The notes beneath the pieces are model-generated. The model ran no database searches, was not told the DNA's origin, and worked only from the letters and a program-made list of their open reading frames with translations. From positions 1-64,000 of the forward strand of contig JAIDFQ010000055.1 in the NCBI GenBank assembly GCA_029054245.1: a stretch of DNA of 64,000 nt, written 5' to 3'. Source of the stretch: Lachnospiraceae bacterium (GTDB lineage Bacteria; Bacillota; Clostridia; Lachnospirales; Lachnospiraceae). Below are positions 8,626-17,473 of the stretch, in pieces. Position numbers and translations under genes: made by a program. Position 1 is the first letter of the stretch; every line of letters starts with the position of its first letter.

Positions 8626-10053
8626 ATGATTATATTAAATTCATCACTTCAAAAAATTAGTGCGGAAAAAACGTTACGATATGACGTTGATTATTCAAAG
8701 TATTATCAGAGGCATACAACAGAGTATTGTTCATTTAATGATCTTTTTTCATTTCCCGATGTAATAGAGATTGATGTTTCTAACTTGGAAGAAGATTTCC
8801 TTTATTGCGAAATTGGTGATGTGAATTCGAACGGTGAAGTAATGCCAGTAACATTGAACTTTACCAAAAGGCAGTTGGAGATGGAAAGTTATTATAAAAA
8901 AATAGAAAAAGGAGATATTCTGCTTGCACAACCTGGAGATATATTGATTTCAAAAGTACGACCTAATTTGAAAAAAATCGTGTTTATTACGAATGAGAAT
9001 TGCAATATATATTATACTTCAGCATTTATTCGAATAAGACCCCAAATAATACCTAAAATTCTTTATTATTGTTTACGAAGTATTTTTATTGATGATATCA
9101 ATGCACTTTCTAGACAAGGCAAAGGGTATCCAACAATTTCAGAGTCGGATTTGATGACTTTGAAATTTGATCAGAAAATAATAGACAAACTTTTATGTAA
9201 TGCTGTTGAATTGGAAAAAACTATCACCAAATTAGAAAAAAATATTGATAAATATAAAGGCACAATAAAACGTCCGTATGATATTATTAATGATGTTTTT
9301 TCTGAGGTTTTTAAATTAGATTATTCTAAAATAAAAGATATAGATGATATGAAATTATTTTCTGTTCAAACTAGTAGGCTTATTTTGGAAAATCAGAATG
9401 CCAGATTTAGTTGCCGTTGGAATAAAGCGTTTAGTTCACAGGAAGTGTTGAGAAAAAGCGTTGCTTGCTGTGAAAAACTTAAAAAATATATTGTTTCAGC
9501 AAATAATGGATGGTCTCCAGAATGTAATGAAATTGCGACAATTTATAAAGTTCTAAGCTTGGATTCTATTGAAAAAAATGGTGTTTTACAGACTGACAAA
9601 GTGAAATTTACAGATATATCTCGTTCAAATGTTGAAAAATTTTTTGTTAAAGAAGGAGATTTGTTTGTAAGTAGAGGAAATGGGACAGATGAATTGATTG
9701 CAATGGCTTCTGTTGCAGGGAAAATAGATAGCGAATCAGAGCCTATAATATATCCTGATATAATGATAAAAATTAATTTGTCAGAGGAAGTTTCTTCACA
9801 TTATGTTGCATATGCTATTAATTCTTATTTTGGAAGAATGTATTTTAAAAATGTTGCAAAAGGAAGTAACAAGAAAAAAATAACTCCTTTTGAACTGGGG
9901 GAATTTGTTTTACCATGTCCAGAATTAAGTGAGCAAGAACGAGTTGTCTCGATTATTCAGAAAAAAGTGCGAGAGCAGGAAAGAGTCAACATCAAAATTG
10001 AGGGCTTACGTTGTAAGATTTATGATGCTGTTTTCGCAAAATTAAGTCAATAA
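8626..10053 (+). CDS. hsdS: Type I-style specificity subunit (HsdS)
   Basis: The 475-residue protein has two target-recognition halves, each followed by a helical conserved region; the second ends with the diagnostic 'LPCPELSEQERVVSIIQKK'. The first half ends near residue 205 with 'NAVELEKTITKLEKNIDKY', the matching spacer helix. It would direct the fused nuclease-methyltransferase to a bipartite DNA site. ATG 8626 follows GAGGTGAC, only 10 bp after the upstream stop, so the two genes are co-transcribed. Recognition sequence cannot be read from sequence alone. Confidence 0.85.
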   Translation: MIILNSSLQKISAEKTLRYDVDYSKYYQRHTTEYCSFNDLFSFPDVIEIDVSNLEEDFLYCEIGDVNSNGEVMPVTLNFTKRQLEMESYYKKIEKGDILLAQPGDILISKVRPNLKKIVFITNENCNIYYTSAFIRIRPQIIPKILYYCLRSIFIDDINALSRQGKGYPTISESDLMTLKFDQKIIDKLLCNAVELEKTITKLEKNIDKYKGTIKRPYDIINDVFSEVFKLDYSKIKDIDDMKLFSVQTSRLILENQNARFSCRWNKAFSSQEVLRKSVACCEKLKKYIVSANNGWSPECNEIATIYKVLSLDSIEKNGVLQTDKVKFTDISRSNVEKFFVKEGDLFVSRGNGTDELIAMASVAGKIDSESEPIIYPDIMIKINLSEEVSSHYVAYAINSYFGRMYFKNVAKGSNKKKITPFELGEFVLPCPELSEQERVVSIIQKKVREQERVNIKIEGLRCKIYDAVFAKLSQ

Positions 10054-10230
10054 TTATATTCTCCACGCAAAGTGATCATTATGATGTGGAAATTATAGTG
10101 ATGGGGGTGTTTGTTTTTCTATGAGTTTATGTTTTTGGACCGATGCCCCCTCACACGTAAATTTCCGCGAATTGCGATAGGGGGGGTGCTTACACTGGCG
10201 ACGGCAGTGATACCACACATAATCTTATAA

Positions 10231-10270
10231 AATACTGTGCAACCACATCAAATGTAGCAGTATTCTTTTT
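10231..10270 (+). terminator. Weak terminator after hsdS
   Basis: AATACTG (10231-10237) pairs with CAGTATT (10258-10264), followed by CTTTTT. It separates hsdS from the convergent gene ending at 10291. The 10054-10230 stretch holds a G run at 10181-10187 but no convincing gene. Confidence 0.45.
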
Positions 10271-10290
10271 GCCAGTGTTTCGCCAAAATG

Positions 10291-11394
10291 TTATGTTTTT
10301 GCCGTGCTTTTCTTATGTTTTTGAGCGGTTTCTATGCGTTTTCTGCGCCTGAATTCACGTTGGTTTTTAGCATTCCGGGCTTTCTGACAGTCGGGTTTAT
10401 CACAATACTCCTGCCTGCCGTTTCTTCTTATAAGGAAGGCACCGCAGTGTCGGCAGCATATCATGATGCCTTCCTTGCGGTCATCAGACCGTCCCTTGTT
10501 TTCCGGGGGAGGGTCTTCTGAGATCATTCTCGCCAGTGTGAACCATGCTATATCAAATACGGAGTTTACATCCGCTGAAAACTCGATGCGGTTTGTTTTC
10601 GGGTTTACTTTCAAACGCATATTGAAATCAGGGATGCGTTCGATTAGTTTGCCGAGCAGTTCCCCATAATTGTCATAAGGCTCCTCTGCAAATTGTCCAT
10701 CCGGCGGTTGTTCCTCTGGATGGCTTTTTCTATGTTCAGTATAAAGCTGCATTTCTTTTACAAGGTTTCCGTCTGCCGCGTCCACATCAATATCCGGTCT
10801 GTCGTGGATGCATTTAAAACGCTCAAAGAAAGGGAGTCCCTCAAAATATTTCCCCTCTTTATATAAATCGTAGGCAGCGTCATCGTCAGCTAAGCACACA
10901 CCTTCCAATGCTTCATAAAACAGGGCGGTGGTGTACAGCTTTTCCAGATCTTCCATAAAATCTTTGATTGAAAATATGCCATCGCGGGCGGCCAGTTCTG
11001 CATCATATCCCGTAATATCAAACCCTTCTTCAGTAAGCTCCTGATACACAAAATCAATACGGTAGGGATGCATGTTTTCTTTGCACCACCGGATGATCAG
11101 TTGGTCATATGGGATTTTATTATCCCAATCGTCTATCTGTCTGGCAAGATTGCACAGGCTGACCAGGAGTCCCTTGCCGGACACGGAATCATCGGAGGGA
11201 AAGGCGGGTTCATATCCCGGCCTGCATACCGGGAAAGCACAGTATTCCTCCCTGTCATTGGCAAGTATATAGTCTTTATACCGGAAAGGGTGGTAGATAA
11301 GCTGCCCCACACCGCCGATTTCTTTTTGTCCCAAAATATCTGTGGATTTATCCGCTTTTGACGGGATATAATCTCCATTCCAATTATATGGCAT
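10291..11394 (-). CDS. DUF6076-like protein with C-terminal zinc finger
   Basis: The 367-residue protein has a long uncharacterised acidic N-terminal region and, from about residue 315, a treble-clef-like Cys cluster (CCRHCG ... YCDKPDCQKARN) followed by a strongly basic tail (REFRRRKR). The C-terminal layout resembles CGNR-type zinc fingers and the DUF6076 family often found in clostridial integrative elements. It is the only core gene of element A on the minus strand. It may bind nucleic acid and regulate the divergent replication genes, but this is inferred from the basic zinc-finger tail only. Confidence 0.55.
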   Translation of the reverse strand: MPYNWNGDYIPSKADKSTDILGQKEIGGVGQLIYHPFRYKDYILANDREEYCAFPVCRPGYEPAFPSDDSVSGKGLLVSLCNLARQIDDWDNKIPYDQLIIRWCKENMHPYRIDFVYQELTEEGFDITGYDAELAARDGIFSIKDFMEDLEKLYTTALFYEALEGVCLADDDAAYDLYKEGKYFEGLPFFERFKCIHDRPDIDVDAADGNLVKEMQLYTEHRKSHPEEQPPDGQFAEEPYDNYGELLGKLIERIPDFNMRLKVNPKTNRIEFSADVNSVFDIAWFTLARMISEDPPPENKGRSDDRKEGIMICCRHCGAFLIRRNGRQEYCDKPDCQKARNAKNQREFRRRKRIETAQKHKKSTAKT

Positions 11395-11660
11395 ATCCGT
11401 TTCTCCATATCGTTACAAGGTAACCGTAAGCGTAATCGTCAGGAATTAGATTTCGGTTACATTATATCGTAAAATATCCTTGAAAACAATAGAGGACAGA
11501 TAAATTGTTTAGAATCTGTTGCATATCTTGACAACGTTATTTCGTCCCCGGATTGTTGCACCAGTACACTGCAAGGAGTGCCGCTTGCCGGGGCAGTGGA
11601 GGATAGCAGATTTTGAAAAGGCAGGCAGATCAAATTATTACGGAAATGGAGGGATTTGTT

Positions 11661-11837
11661 ATGGAAAAGGCGACGATGAGCGTGCAGGAATTGTCGGCAC
11701 AAATGGGAATCAGTCTACCGAAAGCATATGAACTGGTCAAGGCGCCCGGTTTTCCGACTATCAGGGTTGGTACAAGAATTCTGATTCCGGTTGAAGCCTA
11801 CAGGGAGTGGCTGCTGAAAAATGCGGCCAGTGATTAG
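11661..11837 (+). CDS. Excisionase-like helix-turn-helix protein
   Basis: About 58 residues with 'MSVQELSAQMGISLPKAYEL' and 'FPTIRVGTRILIP', the AlpA/excisionase winged-HTH pattern in which a helix-turn-helix leads to a wing and a final helix. The frame is open from 11613, but ATG 11661 is chosen because GGAGGG ends 7 bp upstream. It lies immediately before the primase-helicase gene and could regulate replication or act in excision alongside the two later excisionases. Confidence 0.65.
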   Translation: MEKATMSVQELSAQMGISLPKAYELVKAPGFPTIRVGTRILIPVEAYREWLLKNAASD

Positions 11838-11872
11838 CAGAATCAACAAAGGCAGCGGGAGGAGGTGAGGCC

Positions 11873-14173
11873 GTGGGTGAGATTACCATAGAAGAGTTAA
11901 AACAGAAAAAGATATGGTTTGTGTGGAACTATATGCCGGGGAAAAACGGGAAGATCACCAAAATCCCATTCTCAGCCTATGGCGGGGCAACAGGCACGGA
12001 TGATAAATACAGGGACACATGGGCGGTTTATGATGAAGCGTATGCCGCCATGCAGAAGTGTGGCGCATCCGGCATTGGATTCAAGGTACCGGAAGAGGTG
12101 TACTTTCTGGATATCGACCATAGGGAACTGTCAGACCCGTTATCGCAGAAATTTCTTAAAAGACACAATTCCTATACGGAGTTTTCTCCAAGCGGTAATG
12201 GCATCCATATCCTTGGAACCTGCGATGCAGAGAGACTTCCTATTATTTATGACGCAAAGAAACAGCGGAATATACTAAGTAGCGAATTTTATCAGAAGAA
12301 TTCTGCGCTAGGCGTAGAACTTTATATCGGCAGCGCCACAAACCGTTTTGCCACCTTTACAGGCAATGTGGTCAATGACACCCCTCTTGCGGAGGGAACG
12401 GATGCAGTTCTTGCCACCCTGCATGAGGATATGCGCAGGAAAGATAAGGGAAAGGCTCATCTGGCAGACGATGACGAAAAAATGCTGTTTGATGTGGTGG
12501 CCGGGCTGCGCAGGCAGAAGAATTCCGGGAAATTTATCAAACTTTATGACAATGGGGATATCAGCGGTTATGGATCGCAGTCGGAGGCAGATGCAGCGCT
12601 CTGTGCCATGATAGCATTCCGTGTGGGAAGGGATGCGGAGGCAATAGACAAAGTGTTCCGGGAATCGAAACTTTACAGGGATAAATGGGAGCGGGACGAT
12701 TACCGTGAATCTACGATAGCGTTGGGAATCGAAGCGTGTCACGGGGTATTCCACAAGTCCGTAATGGAGCATCCGGAATTCATAAGATTTGATGAAAGGA
12801 CATTTAAGCCTTATATCAGTGTTCCGCTTCTGGCAAAGCATGTCAGGGAGCATATGCAGTATGTTCTTGTAAGGGACAACGGCAGGCAGGCGCTACTGAA
12901 ATATGTTTATGAGAATGGCTGTTACAGGCTTTACGCTGACAACATGATGATGGGGCGGATTAAACAGTATATTGCCGATTATGATGAGGAACTTGTAAAG
13001 ATGAGCAAAGTGAATGAAACATTGCAGCACATCAACACGGATCTGAATTATGTAGGGCAGGATGAACTGGATGCAGATGAAAGCATCATTAACTTTCAGA
13101 ACGGGCTTCTAAGGGTGTCGGCTGCGGAAACCGTTCTGGAATCCCATACACCGGCAGTGCTTTCTACCATACAGATACCGTGCGAATGGAAGGGGGTGGC
13201 ATCGCAGACGCCAGTATTTGATGCGTATATGGACACGCTTGTAGGTGGTGATAAGAAAGTACAACAGCTTCTGTTGGAATTTATGGGAGTATGCATTTCC
13301 AACGTGAAAGGCTGGAGGATGAAAAAAGCGTTGTTCCTTGTGGGAGACGGAGATACCGGGAAATCGCAGTTAAAAAGCCTCGTGGAGCGTCTGCTTGGCA
13401 GGGGGAATTTCATAGGCATTGACTTGAAAGAAATCGAATCCCGGTTTGGGACGGGAGCCATCTACGGAACAAGGCTTGCCGGAAGTTCTGATATGAGTTT
13501 TTTATCTGTGGAAGAACTGAAGACTTTTAAGAAAATGACAGGCGGTGACAGTCTCTTTGCAGAGTTCAAAGGGCAGCAGGCATTTGAATTCACCTATAAC
13601 GGTCTGCTTTGGTTCTGCATGAATAGGCTGCCTAAGTTTGGAGGAGATGATGGCAAGTGGGTATATGAGCGCATAATGGTGGTGGAGTGCCCGAATGTGA
13701 TCCGGCCGGAAAAACAGGATAAGGAGCTGCTCGATAAGATGTATGCCGAGAGGGAGGGGATCGTATATAAGGCTGTAAAGGCGTTGCAGACAGTGATCGC
13801 AAACGGGTACAGGTTTTCCGAGCCGGAGAGCGTATCAGCGGCAAGGGAAAAGTACCAGATGGAGAATAATACGGTCATCAGTTTTTTTGGAGACTGTATG
13901 TGCCGCCGTGAGGGTGGGAAGATCACAGATGCCTGCACGACCGGAAAGATTTATAAAGTCTATAAGGAATGGTGCCGGGATAACAACAACGGATTTGCCA
14001 AGACCTATAAGGAATTCCGGACAAGGCTTGCAGACCATCTGGAAACTACGTTTGAGGATATGATTGTAAAACGCAGCAGTGGAACTTTTTATAAGGATTT
14101 CACACTGACGCATGAGTGCAAAAGGGAATATGCATCGGTTTATGGATATGACGATACAGATTTTCTTGCGTAG
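11873..14173 (+). CDS. Prim-pol / SF3 helicase replication protein (phage/plasmid primase family)
   Basis: The 766-residue protein starts at GTG 11873 after a strong GGGAGGAGGTGAGG. The N-terminal part is an archaeo-eukaryotic-type primase-polymerase: 'FLDIDH' near residues 76-82 supplies the DxD metal site and 'SPSGNGIHIL' near 104-113 the second catalytic motif. The C-terminal part is a P4/D5-type SF3 helicase with Walker A 'VGDGDTGKS' near 489 and a conserved 'FCMNRLPKF' arginine-finger-region motif near 582. It should prime and unwind the element's own origin after excision. Iteron-like repeats lie immediately downstream. An autonomous replication gene is expected for satellites and some ICEs. 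Confidence 0.88.
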   Translation: MGEITIEELKQKKIWFVWNYMPGKNGKITKIPFSAYGGATGTDDKYRDTWAVYDEAYAAMQKCGASGIGFKVPEEVYFLDIDHRELSDPLSQKFLKRHNSYTEFSPSGNGIHILGTCDAERLPIIYDAKKQRNILSSEFYQKNSALGVELYIGSATNRFATFTGNVVNDTPLAEGTDAVLATLHEDMRRKDKGKAHLADDDEKMLFDVVAGLRRQKNSGKFIKLYDNGDISGYGSQSEADAALCAMIAFRVGRDAEAIDKVFRESKLYRDKWERDDYRESTIALGIEACHGVFHKSVMEHPEFIRFDERTFKPYISVPLLAKHVREHMQYVLVRDNGRQALLKYVYENGCYRLYADNMMMGRIKQYIADYDEELVKMSKVNETLQHINTDLNYVGQDELDADESIINFQNGLLRVSAAETVLESHTPAVLSTIQIPCEWKGVASQTPVFDAYMDTLVGGDKKVQQLLLEFMGVCISNVKGWRMKKALFLVGDGDTGKSQLKSLVERLLGRGNFIGIDLKEIESRFGTGAIYGTRLAGSSDMSFLSVEELKTFKKMTGGDSLFAEFKGQQAFEFTYNGLLWFCMNRLPKFGGDDGKWVYERIMVVECPNVIRPEKQDKELLDKMYAEREGIVYKAVKALQTVIANGYRFSEPESVSAAREKYQMENNTVISFFGDCMCRREGGKITDACTTGKIYKVYKEWCRDNNNGFAKTYKEFRTRLADHLETTFEDMIVKRSSGTFYKDFTLTHECKREYASVYGYDDTDFLA

Positions 14174-14448
14174 TGGTCGAGGTGGTCGCAACAGTGGTCG
14201 AAAAAATTACAACGACCCCTGAAAAAAGCCAGTGTTTTACAGAGGTTCAAGAGTTGAGTGGCCGTAGTGGTTACAATATTAACTTCTCAGGAAAAATTCC
14301 AAATTGTTTTGGTTTTAGGAGCAGAAAAATGAATTGTGATTATAGAGTTGAGAAAACCACCATTTCGACCACTAAAACAGGAAGCGCCTTATAAACGCTG
14401 GATTTTGGAAATTATATTGACCACCAGAACGACCACTATATCGACCAC
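14173..14448. repeat. GTGGTCG iteron cluster, candidate replication origin of element A
   Basis: GTGGTCG occurs at 14173, 14182 and 14194, and the reverse complement CGACCAC (or TGACCAC) at 14366, 14418, 14430 and 14442; the last three are spaced exactly 12 bp. The two groups face each other across about 170 bp of AT-richer DNA. The short open frame over this stretch has no good ribosome site. Position next to the primase-helicase gene suggests an origin. Confidence 0.5.
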
Positions 14449-14491
14449 TTTTTTGAAAGAGCAACCATTAAAAAGGAAGGAGAGATCAAAA

Positions 14492-15118
14492 ATGGCCAGT
14501 AAAGATACGGCTATCCGGGCTTTGTGCAGGAGCCTTGGAAAAGAGTACAGGGTATGCACCATAGATTTTGAACCTGTGATTTACCGCGATTTTGGTAACG
14601 GGTTCAATGTAGAGATCAGCGGTGTATATACCACAAGTAAAACAAGAAGGGCAACTTTGTATCTATGGTATGGGGAGAAGCAGCCGGAATGCCTGATCGT
14701 GAAAACAGTCAGGGATGTACAAAGGGATGAGATCGCAGATGCTGTGGAGGGATTGCTCCATTACAGCTATGCACTTCTCGCAGATGGATTTAATGCCGGA
14801 GACAGACTGTCTGGGCATCAGTTTAAGATCACCAATTGCATGAATGGAAGGAGTGGCATGAAATACAGGATTTTCTATGGAACAGAGCCGAAATTCTCTG
14901 ACCGGGATTTACAGGATTTCTCAAGGGGCAGCTATGAATGCAGGAGGCTCCTTCGGAACAGGCGCGGACAGATTGCGGTCATTTCACAGTGCAAAGATGA
15001 AGACATACCGATCTGGAAAGTGGAGTATGGATTTTCCTGCATGGTGTTTGGAACATTTGATGAAGCTATGGCTTTCTGTAGGGGGAAATTTACTGACCTT
15101 GACGGCAGGGAGGTGTAG
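14492..15118 (+). CDS. Hypothetical protein of element A core
   Basis: A 208-residue soluble protein beginning 'MASKDTAIRALCRSLGKEYRV'-like (residues 1-20), with a beta-rich middle ('FNVEISGVYTTSKTRRATLYLWYG'-like region) and a C-terminal alpha/beta part. ATG 14492 follows AAGGAAGGAG; the upstream open frame through the iterons is not used. It overlaps nothing and is followed 3 bp later by a zinc-ribbon gene, so it belongs to the capsid-gene operon. I do not recognise the family. Confidence 0.55.
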   Translation: MASKDTAIRALCRSLGKEYRVCTIDFEPVIYRDFGNGFNVEISGVYTTSKTRRATLYLWYGEKQPECLIVKTVRDVQRDEIADAVEGLLHYSYALLADGFNAGDRLSGHQFKITNCMNGRSGMKYRIFYGTEPKFSDRDLQDFSRGSYECRRLLRNRRGQIAVISQCKDEDIPIWKVEYGFSCMVFGTFDEAMAFCRGKFTDLDGREV

Positions 15119-15121
15119 CTT

Positions 15122-15406
15122 ATGGAAATTCAGAAGATTCGATACCACCCATTGGTAGATGCCAATTCGGAAGGAACAGAGAAAGTACCCATGTTCCTTA
15201 CCACAGATCCTAAGGGAGTACGCTCTATGTATTTAGAGGAAATGATACACGGCTATTTCAGGCTTTACTCCAGAGAGCCTGTAAGCACGGGGGAAAGTGA
15301 TAAGCTGAGAATCCATTGCCCGCAGTGTGGTAGAGGCTTAATGAAGATTGCAAAAAACAGCACTACAACAAAACTTGGTCTGTACACCTGTGACAGGTGC
15401 AGATAG
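15122..15406 (+). CDS. Small zinc-ribbon protein 1
   Basis: The 94-residue protein ends in a four-cysteine ribbon (CPQCG ... CDRC) with 'LGLYTC' between the knuckles. Its N-terminal 60 residues include 'MYLEEMIHGYFRLYS'. ATG 15122 follows GGGAGGTG. It is a paralogue in layout of the next gene. Function unknown; zinc ribbons of this size usually bind nucleic acid or protein. Confidence 0.6.
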   Translation: MEIQKIRYHPLVDANSEGTEKVPMFLTTDPKGVRSMYLEEMIHGYFRLYSREPVSTGESDKLRIHCPQCGRGLMKIAKNSTTTKLGLYTCDRCR

Positions 15407-15425
15407 AAAAAAGGAGGAGTTTATT

Positions 15426-15728
15426 ATGATTTATCCATTACGCGGACAGGCGAAAGGCAACCTTTTAACGCCATCCAACAGTTATTATTCAGAGGAATAT
15501 GCACGGAGAATGTGTGATCTTTATCTTTCGGATGAGGTGGCAAAGGATGAAGAAGGAAAGGTGAGGAAGTTTTATCGGCTTCATGCAGAACATGATCACA
15601 CGCAGGAGATGGCGCTTACTTACGACATTAAATGCCCTAAGTGCAGTGCCAGTTTGAAGCAGATCGGCAGGCAGATTTCACTTAACGAGCTTGGACTTTA
15701 TTCTTGTCCGGCATGCAACAGGGAATAG
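15426..15728 (+). CDS. Small zinc-ribbon protein 2
   Basis: About 100 residues from ATG 15426 (after AGGAGG), ending in CPKCS ... CPAC with the shared 'ELGLYSC' element. The N-terminal part contains 'MCDLYLSDEVAKDEEG' and a 'FYRLHAE' stretch parallel to 'YFRLYSR' in the preceding protein, so the two look like diverged duplicates. It ends 12 bp before the capsid gene and is surely co-transcribed with it. Function unknown. Confidence 0.6.
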   Translation: MIYPLRGQAKGNLLTPSNSYYSEEYARRMCDLYLSDEVAKDEEGKVRKFYRLHAEHDHTQEMALTYDIKCPKCSASLKQIGRQISLNELGLYSCPACNRE

Positions 15729-15740
15729 GAGGAGTTTGGA

Positions 15741-16688
15741 ATGGGTGTAAATTATACAGATATTACGGCACAGCCGGAATATGATATCCAGTTTTGGAAT
15801 GTGGCAAGGGGCATAAAGAGAAATGAAGATGCGCTTGCAAAGGGACGTATTAGTGCAACAGGCAGTTATGAACTGCCTGCTGGCGCATCCGCAAAAATTG
15901 CCAAGGCAATGGAGAAGGAAAGCGTATTCAGGAATATAGCGACTGAAATTAAAGCCTATAAGTCCGGCTACCGCATTTTTTCAAAGGACTGTAAGGACTT
16001 GGCAAAGTTCATCCCGGAGAATGGAGAACTTCCTGTTTATGACGGCATGAAGGAGTTTGACGTAAATGCCATCGGAAGCCATAAACTGGCTGTTCTTGTG
16101 AAGATGGATGAGGATTTTGTCCGTGATGCAGCTTTCAGTTTGGAATCATACCTTATCGGCAGGTTCGCAAAGAACTTTGGCAGGGCGGAGGACAATGTCT
16201 TTATCAATGGAACCGGGGAAGATGAGCCGACAGGCATTCTTCATGACAGTAACGGTGCAGAGGTGGGCGTGACAACGGCAAGCCTTACCTATGATGATGT
16301 GATTGCCCTGTATTTCAGTGTGGAAAAGGAATATAGAAAAAACGGTGTCTGGATGATGAATGATAGTACGGCACTTATGCTCAGGACATTGAAGGATGCA
16401 GACGGCAATTATCTTTGGAATCACGCAAATGATACCATTTTAGGCAGGCAGGTCGCCATTTCAGAGTATATGCCGGATGTTGCTGAGGGTGCAAAGCCGA
16501 TTGCTTTTGGGGATTTTTCATACTACTGGATCATAGACAGGAAGCCGGTGTCGGTACGTACGCTCATAGAGAGATTCGCAGTGCTTGGGCAGGTTGGATA
16601 TCTGGCATTCAAATTCCTTGATGGGAAATTAATCCGCAGGGATGCAGCCAAGGCCATCCAGATAAAAAATCCAGATCAAAATGTGTAG
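15741..16688 (+). CDS. HK97-fold major capsid protein (stand-alone)
   Basis: The 315-residue protein matches phage HK97-type major capsid proteins: an N-arm, an E-loop-like segment, the P-domain stretch 'ESYLIGRFAKNFGRAEDNVFINGTG' region (residues about 134-158) with 'TGIL', 'WMMNDSTALMLRTLKD', 'LGRQVAISEYMP' and 'GDFSYYWIIDR'. The usual N-terminal delta/scaffold domain of about 100 residues is absent and no protease gene accompanies it. No portal, terminase, head-completion or tail gene exists in element A. ATG 15741 follows AGGAGG. It could form small shells or replace a helper phage capsid; both ideas are inference. Confidence 0.85.
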   Translation: MGVNYTDITAQPEYDIQFWNVARGIKRNEDALAKGRISATGSYELPAGASAKIAKAMEKESVFRNIATEIKAYKSGYRIFSKDCKDLAKFIPENGELPVYDGMKEFDVNAIGSHKLAVLVKMDEDFVRDAAFSLESYLIGRFAKNFGRAEDNVFINGTGEDEPTGILHDSNGAEVGVTTASLTYDDVIALYFSVEKEYRKNGVWMMNDSTALMLRTLKDADGNYLWNHANDTILGRQVAISEYMPDVAEGAKPIAFGDFSYYWIIDRKPVSVRTLIERFAVLGQVGYLAFKFLDGKLIRRDAAKAIQIKNPDQNV

Positions 16689-16798
16689 TTTTCAAAAATT
16701 GTTTGATTTTGTTATCAACAGATATATACAGCTATCAGGCTATTTTATGCGGTTTATCTGTATTGTGGGGTAATACCCTGTTTGAATTAGCAAAAATG

Positions 16799-16867
16799 TG
16801 CGTGGAGGGGCAGCGCCGTTGCCCGTAGGGGAGGGTGTGGGGATTTTGACCGCCCCTCCCGCACGCA
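16799..16867. promoter_or_regulatory. GC-rich long hairpin between capsid and excisionase genes
   Basis: TGCGTGGAGGGGC (16799-16811) pairs with GCCCCTCC-CG-CACGCA (16852-16867), leaving a 40-nt G-rich loop. The right arm ends 19 bp before the excisionase start. It has no T run, so it looks more like an RNA control element, attenuator or arm site than a simple terminator. The rest of 16689-16798 holds nothing recognisable. Confidence 0.5.
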
Positions 16868-16886
16868 TGGAAAAGAGGTGGGAAAC

Positions 16887-17111
16887 ATGAATGGTATCAG
16901 CGTGGAACAGAAAGAAAATAAGCAGGAATCCTTAAAGGATAAGTATATGCTCACCGTTAAAGAAGCTGCCTTTTACTTTAATATCGGCACAAAGAAAATG
17001 CGAAGGATCGCAGAGGACAATCTTGGAAACATTGCAGTGTACAGTGGGAACAGGTTCCTGATCATCAGACCGAAGTTTGAGGATTTTATCCTCAATTCTT
17101 CAGAAATATAA
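16887..17111 (+). CDS. xis: Tn916-type excisionase
   Basis: A 74-residue protein with the Tn916 Xis pattern: 'YMLTVKEAAFYFNIGTKKM' helix-turn-helix followed by 'RRIAEDN' and the wing 'NRFLIIRPKFEDFI'. AGAGGTGGG precedes ATG 16887; a GTG at 16878 is less likely. Excisionases bend the arm sites and steer the integrase towards excision. It lies two genes upstream of the integrase. Confidence 0.8.
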   Translation: MNGISVEQKENKQESLKDKYMLTVKEAAFYFNIGTKKMRRIAEDNLGNIAVYSGNRFLIIRPKFEDFILNSSEI

Positions 17112-17221
17112 TTCCGTTTATCTGCCAAAAGTAGTTGCTATTTCCGGGGAGTAGAGGGAATATACAGTGAACCCAGAAACTTGATAAATACGCCGCTTTT
17201 GGCAGGAAAGGAGTTATTGAA

Positions 17222-17473
17222 ATGGCAAAGCCGAATTTAGGGGAAAAGGATATTCTGAACCCGCAAGAAGCAATCCGGTATTGGAACCTCAGCAGAAGAA
17301 GGTTTCATGCGTTTTTGGAGAAGACGGATGGCGGTGATTTCCTTGCATACTATAAAAAGAGGACGCTTATCATCCGTATGGCATTTGAGCAATATTTATC
17401 AAAAAATCCCAAAGTAAAGGAGGAGCTTACCAATGGCAGGAGCAGGACGGGGAAAAACCAGACGGGATGCTAA
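17222..17473 (+). CDS. Second excisionase-like protein
   Basis: The 83-residue protein shares the same layout ('ILNPQEAIRYWNLSRRRFHAFLEK' region, then 'RTLIIRMAFEQYL') as the preceding excisionase, including the final wing-helix. AAAGGAG precedes ATG 17222. Its 3' end overlaps the integrase start by 41 bp, so the two are translationally linked. Two tandem excisionase-like genes before one integrase is a recurring clostridial arrangement. Confidence 0.7.
   Translation: MAKPNLGEKDILNPQEAIRYWNLSRRRFHAFLEKTDGGDFLAYYKKRTLIIRMAFEQYLSKNPKVKEELTNGRSRTGKNQTGC

Noticed and set aside
10191-10279. Inverted repeat TACACTGGC / GCCAGTGTT as an att site or CRISPR-like unit
   Set aside because: Only one pair, 70 bp apart, with no repeat elsewhere; more simply part of the convergent terminator region.
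12308-12853. 181-residue minus-strand frame inside the prim-pol gene
   Set aside because: It lies wholly within motifs of the plus-strand replication protein and lacks a ribosome site.
14173-14394. 73-residue plus-strand frame across the iterons
   Set aside because: Val/Thr runs follow directly from the GTGGTCG repeats, and no Shine-Dalgarno precedes the start.
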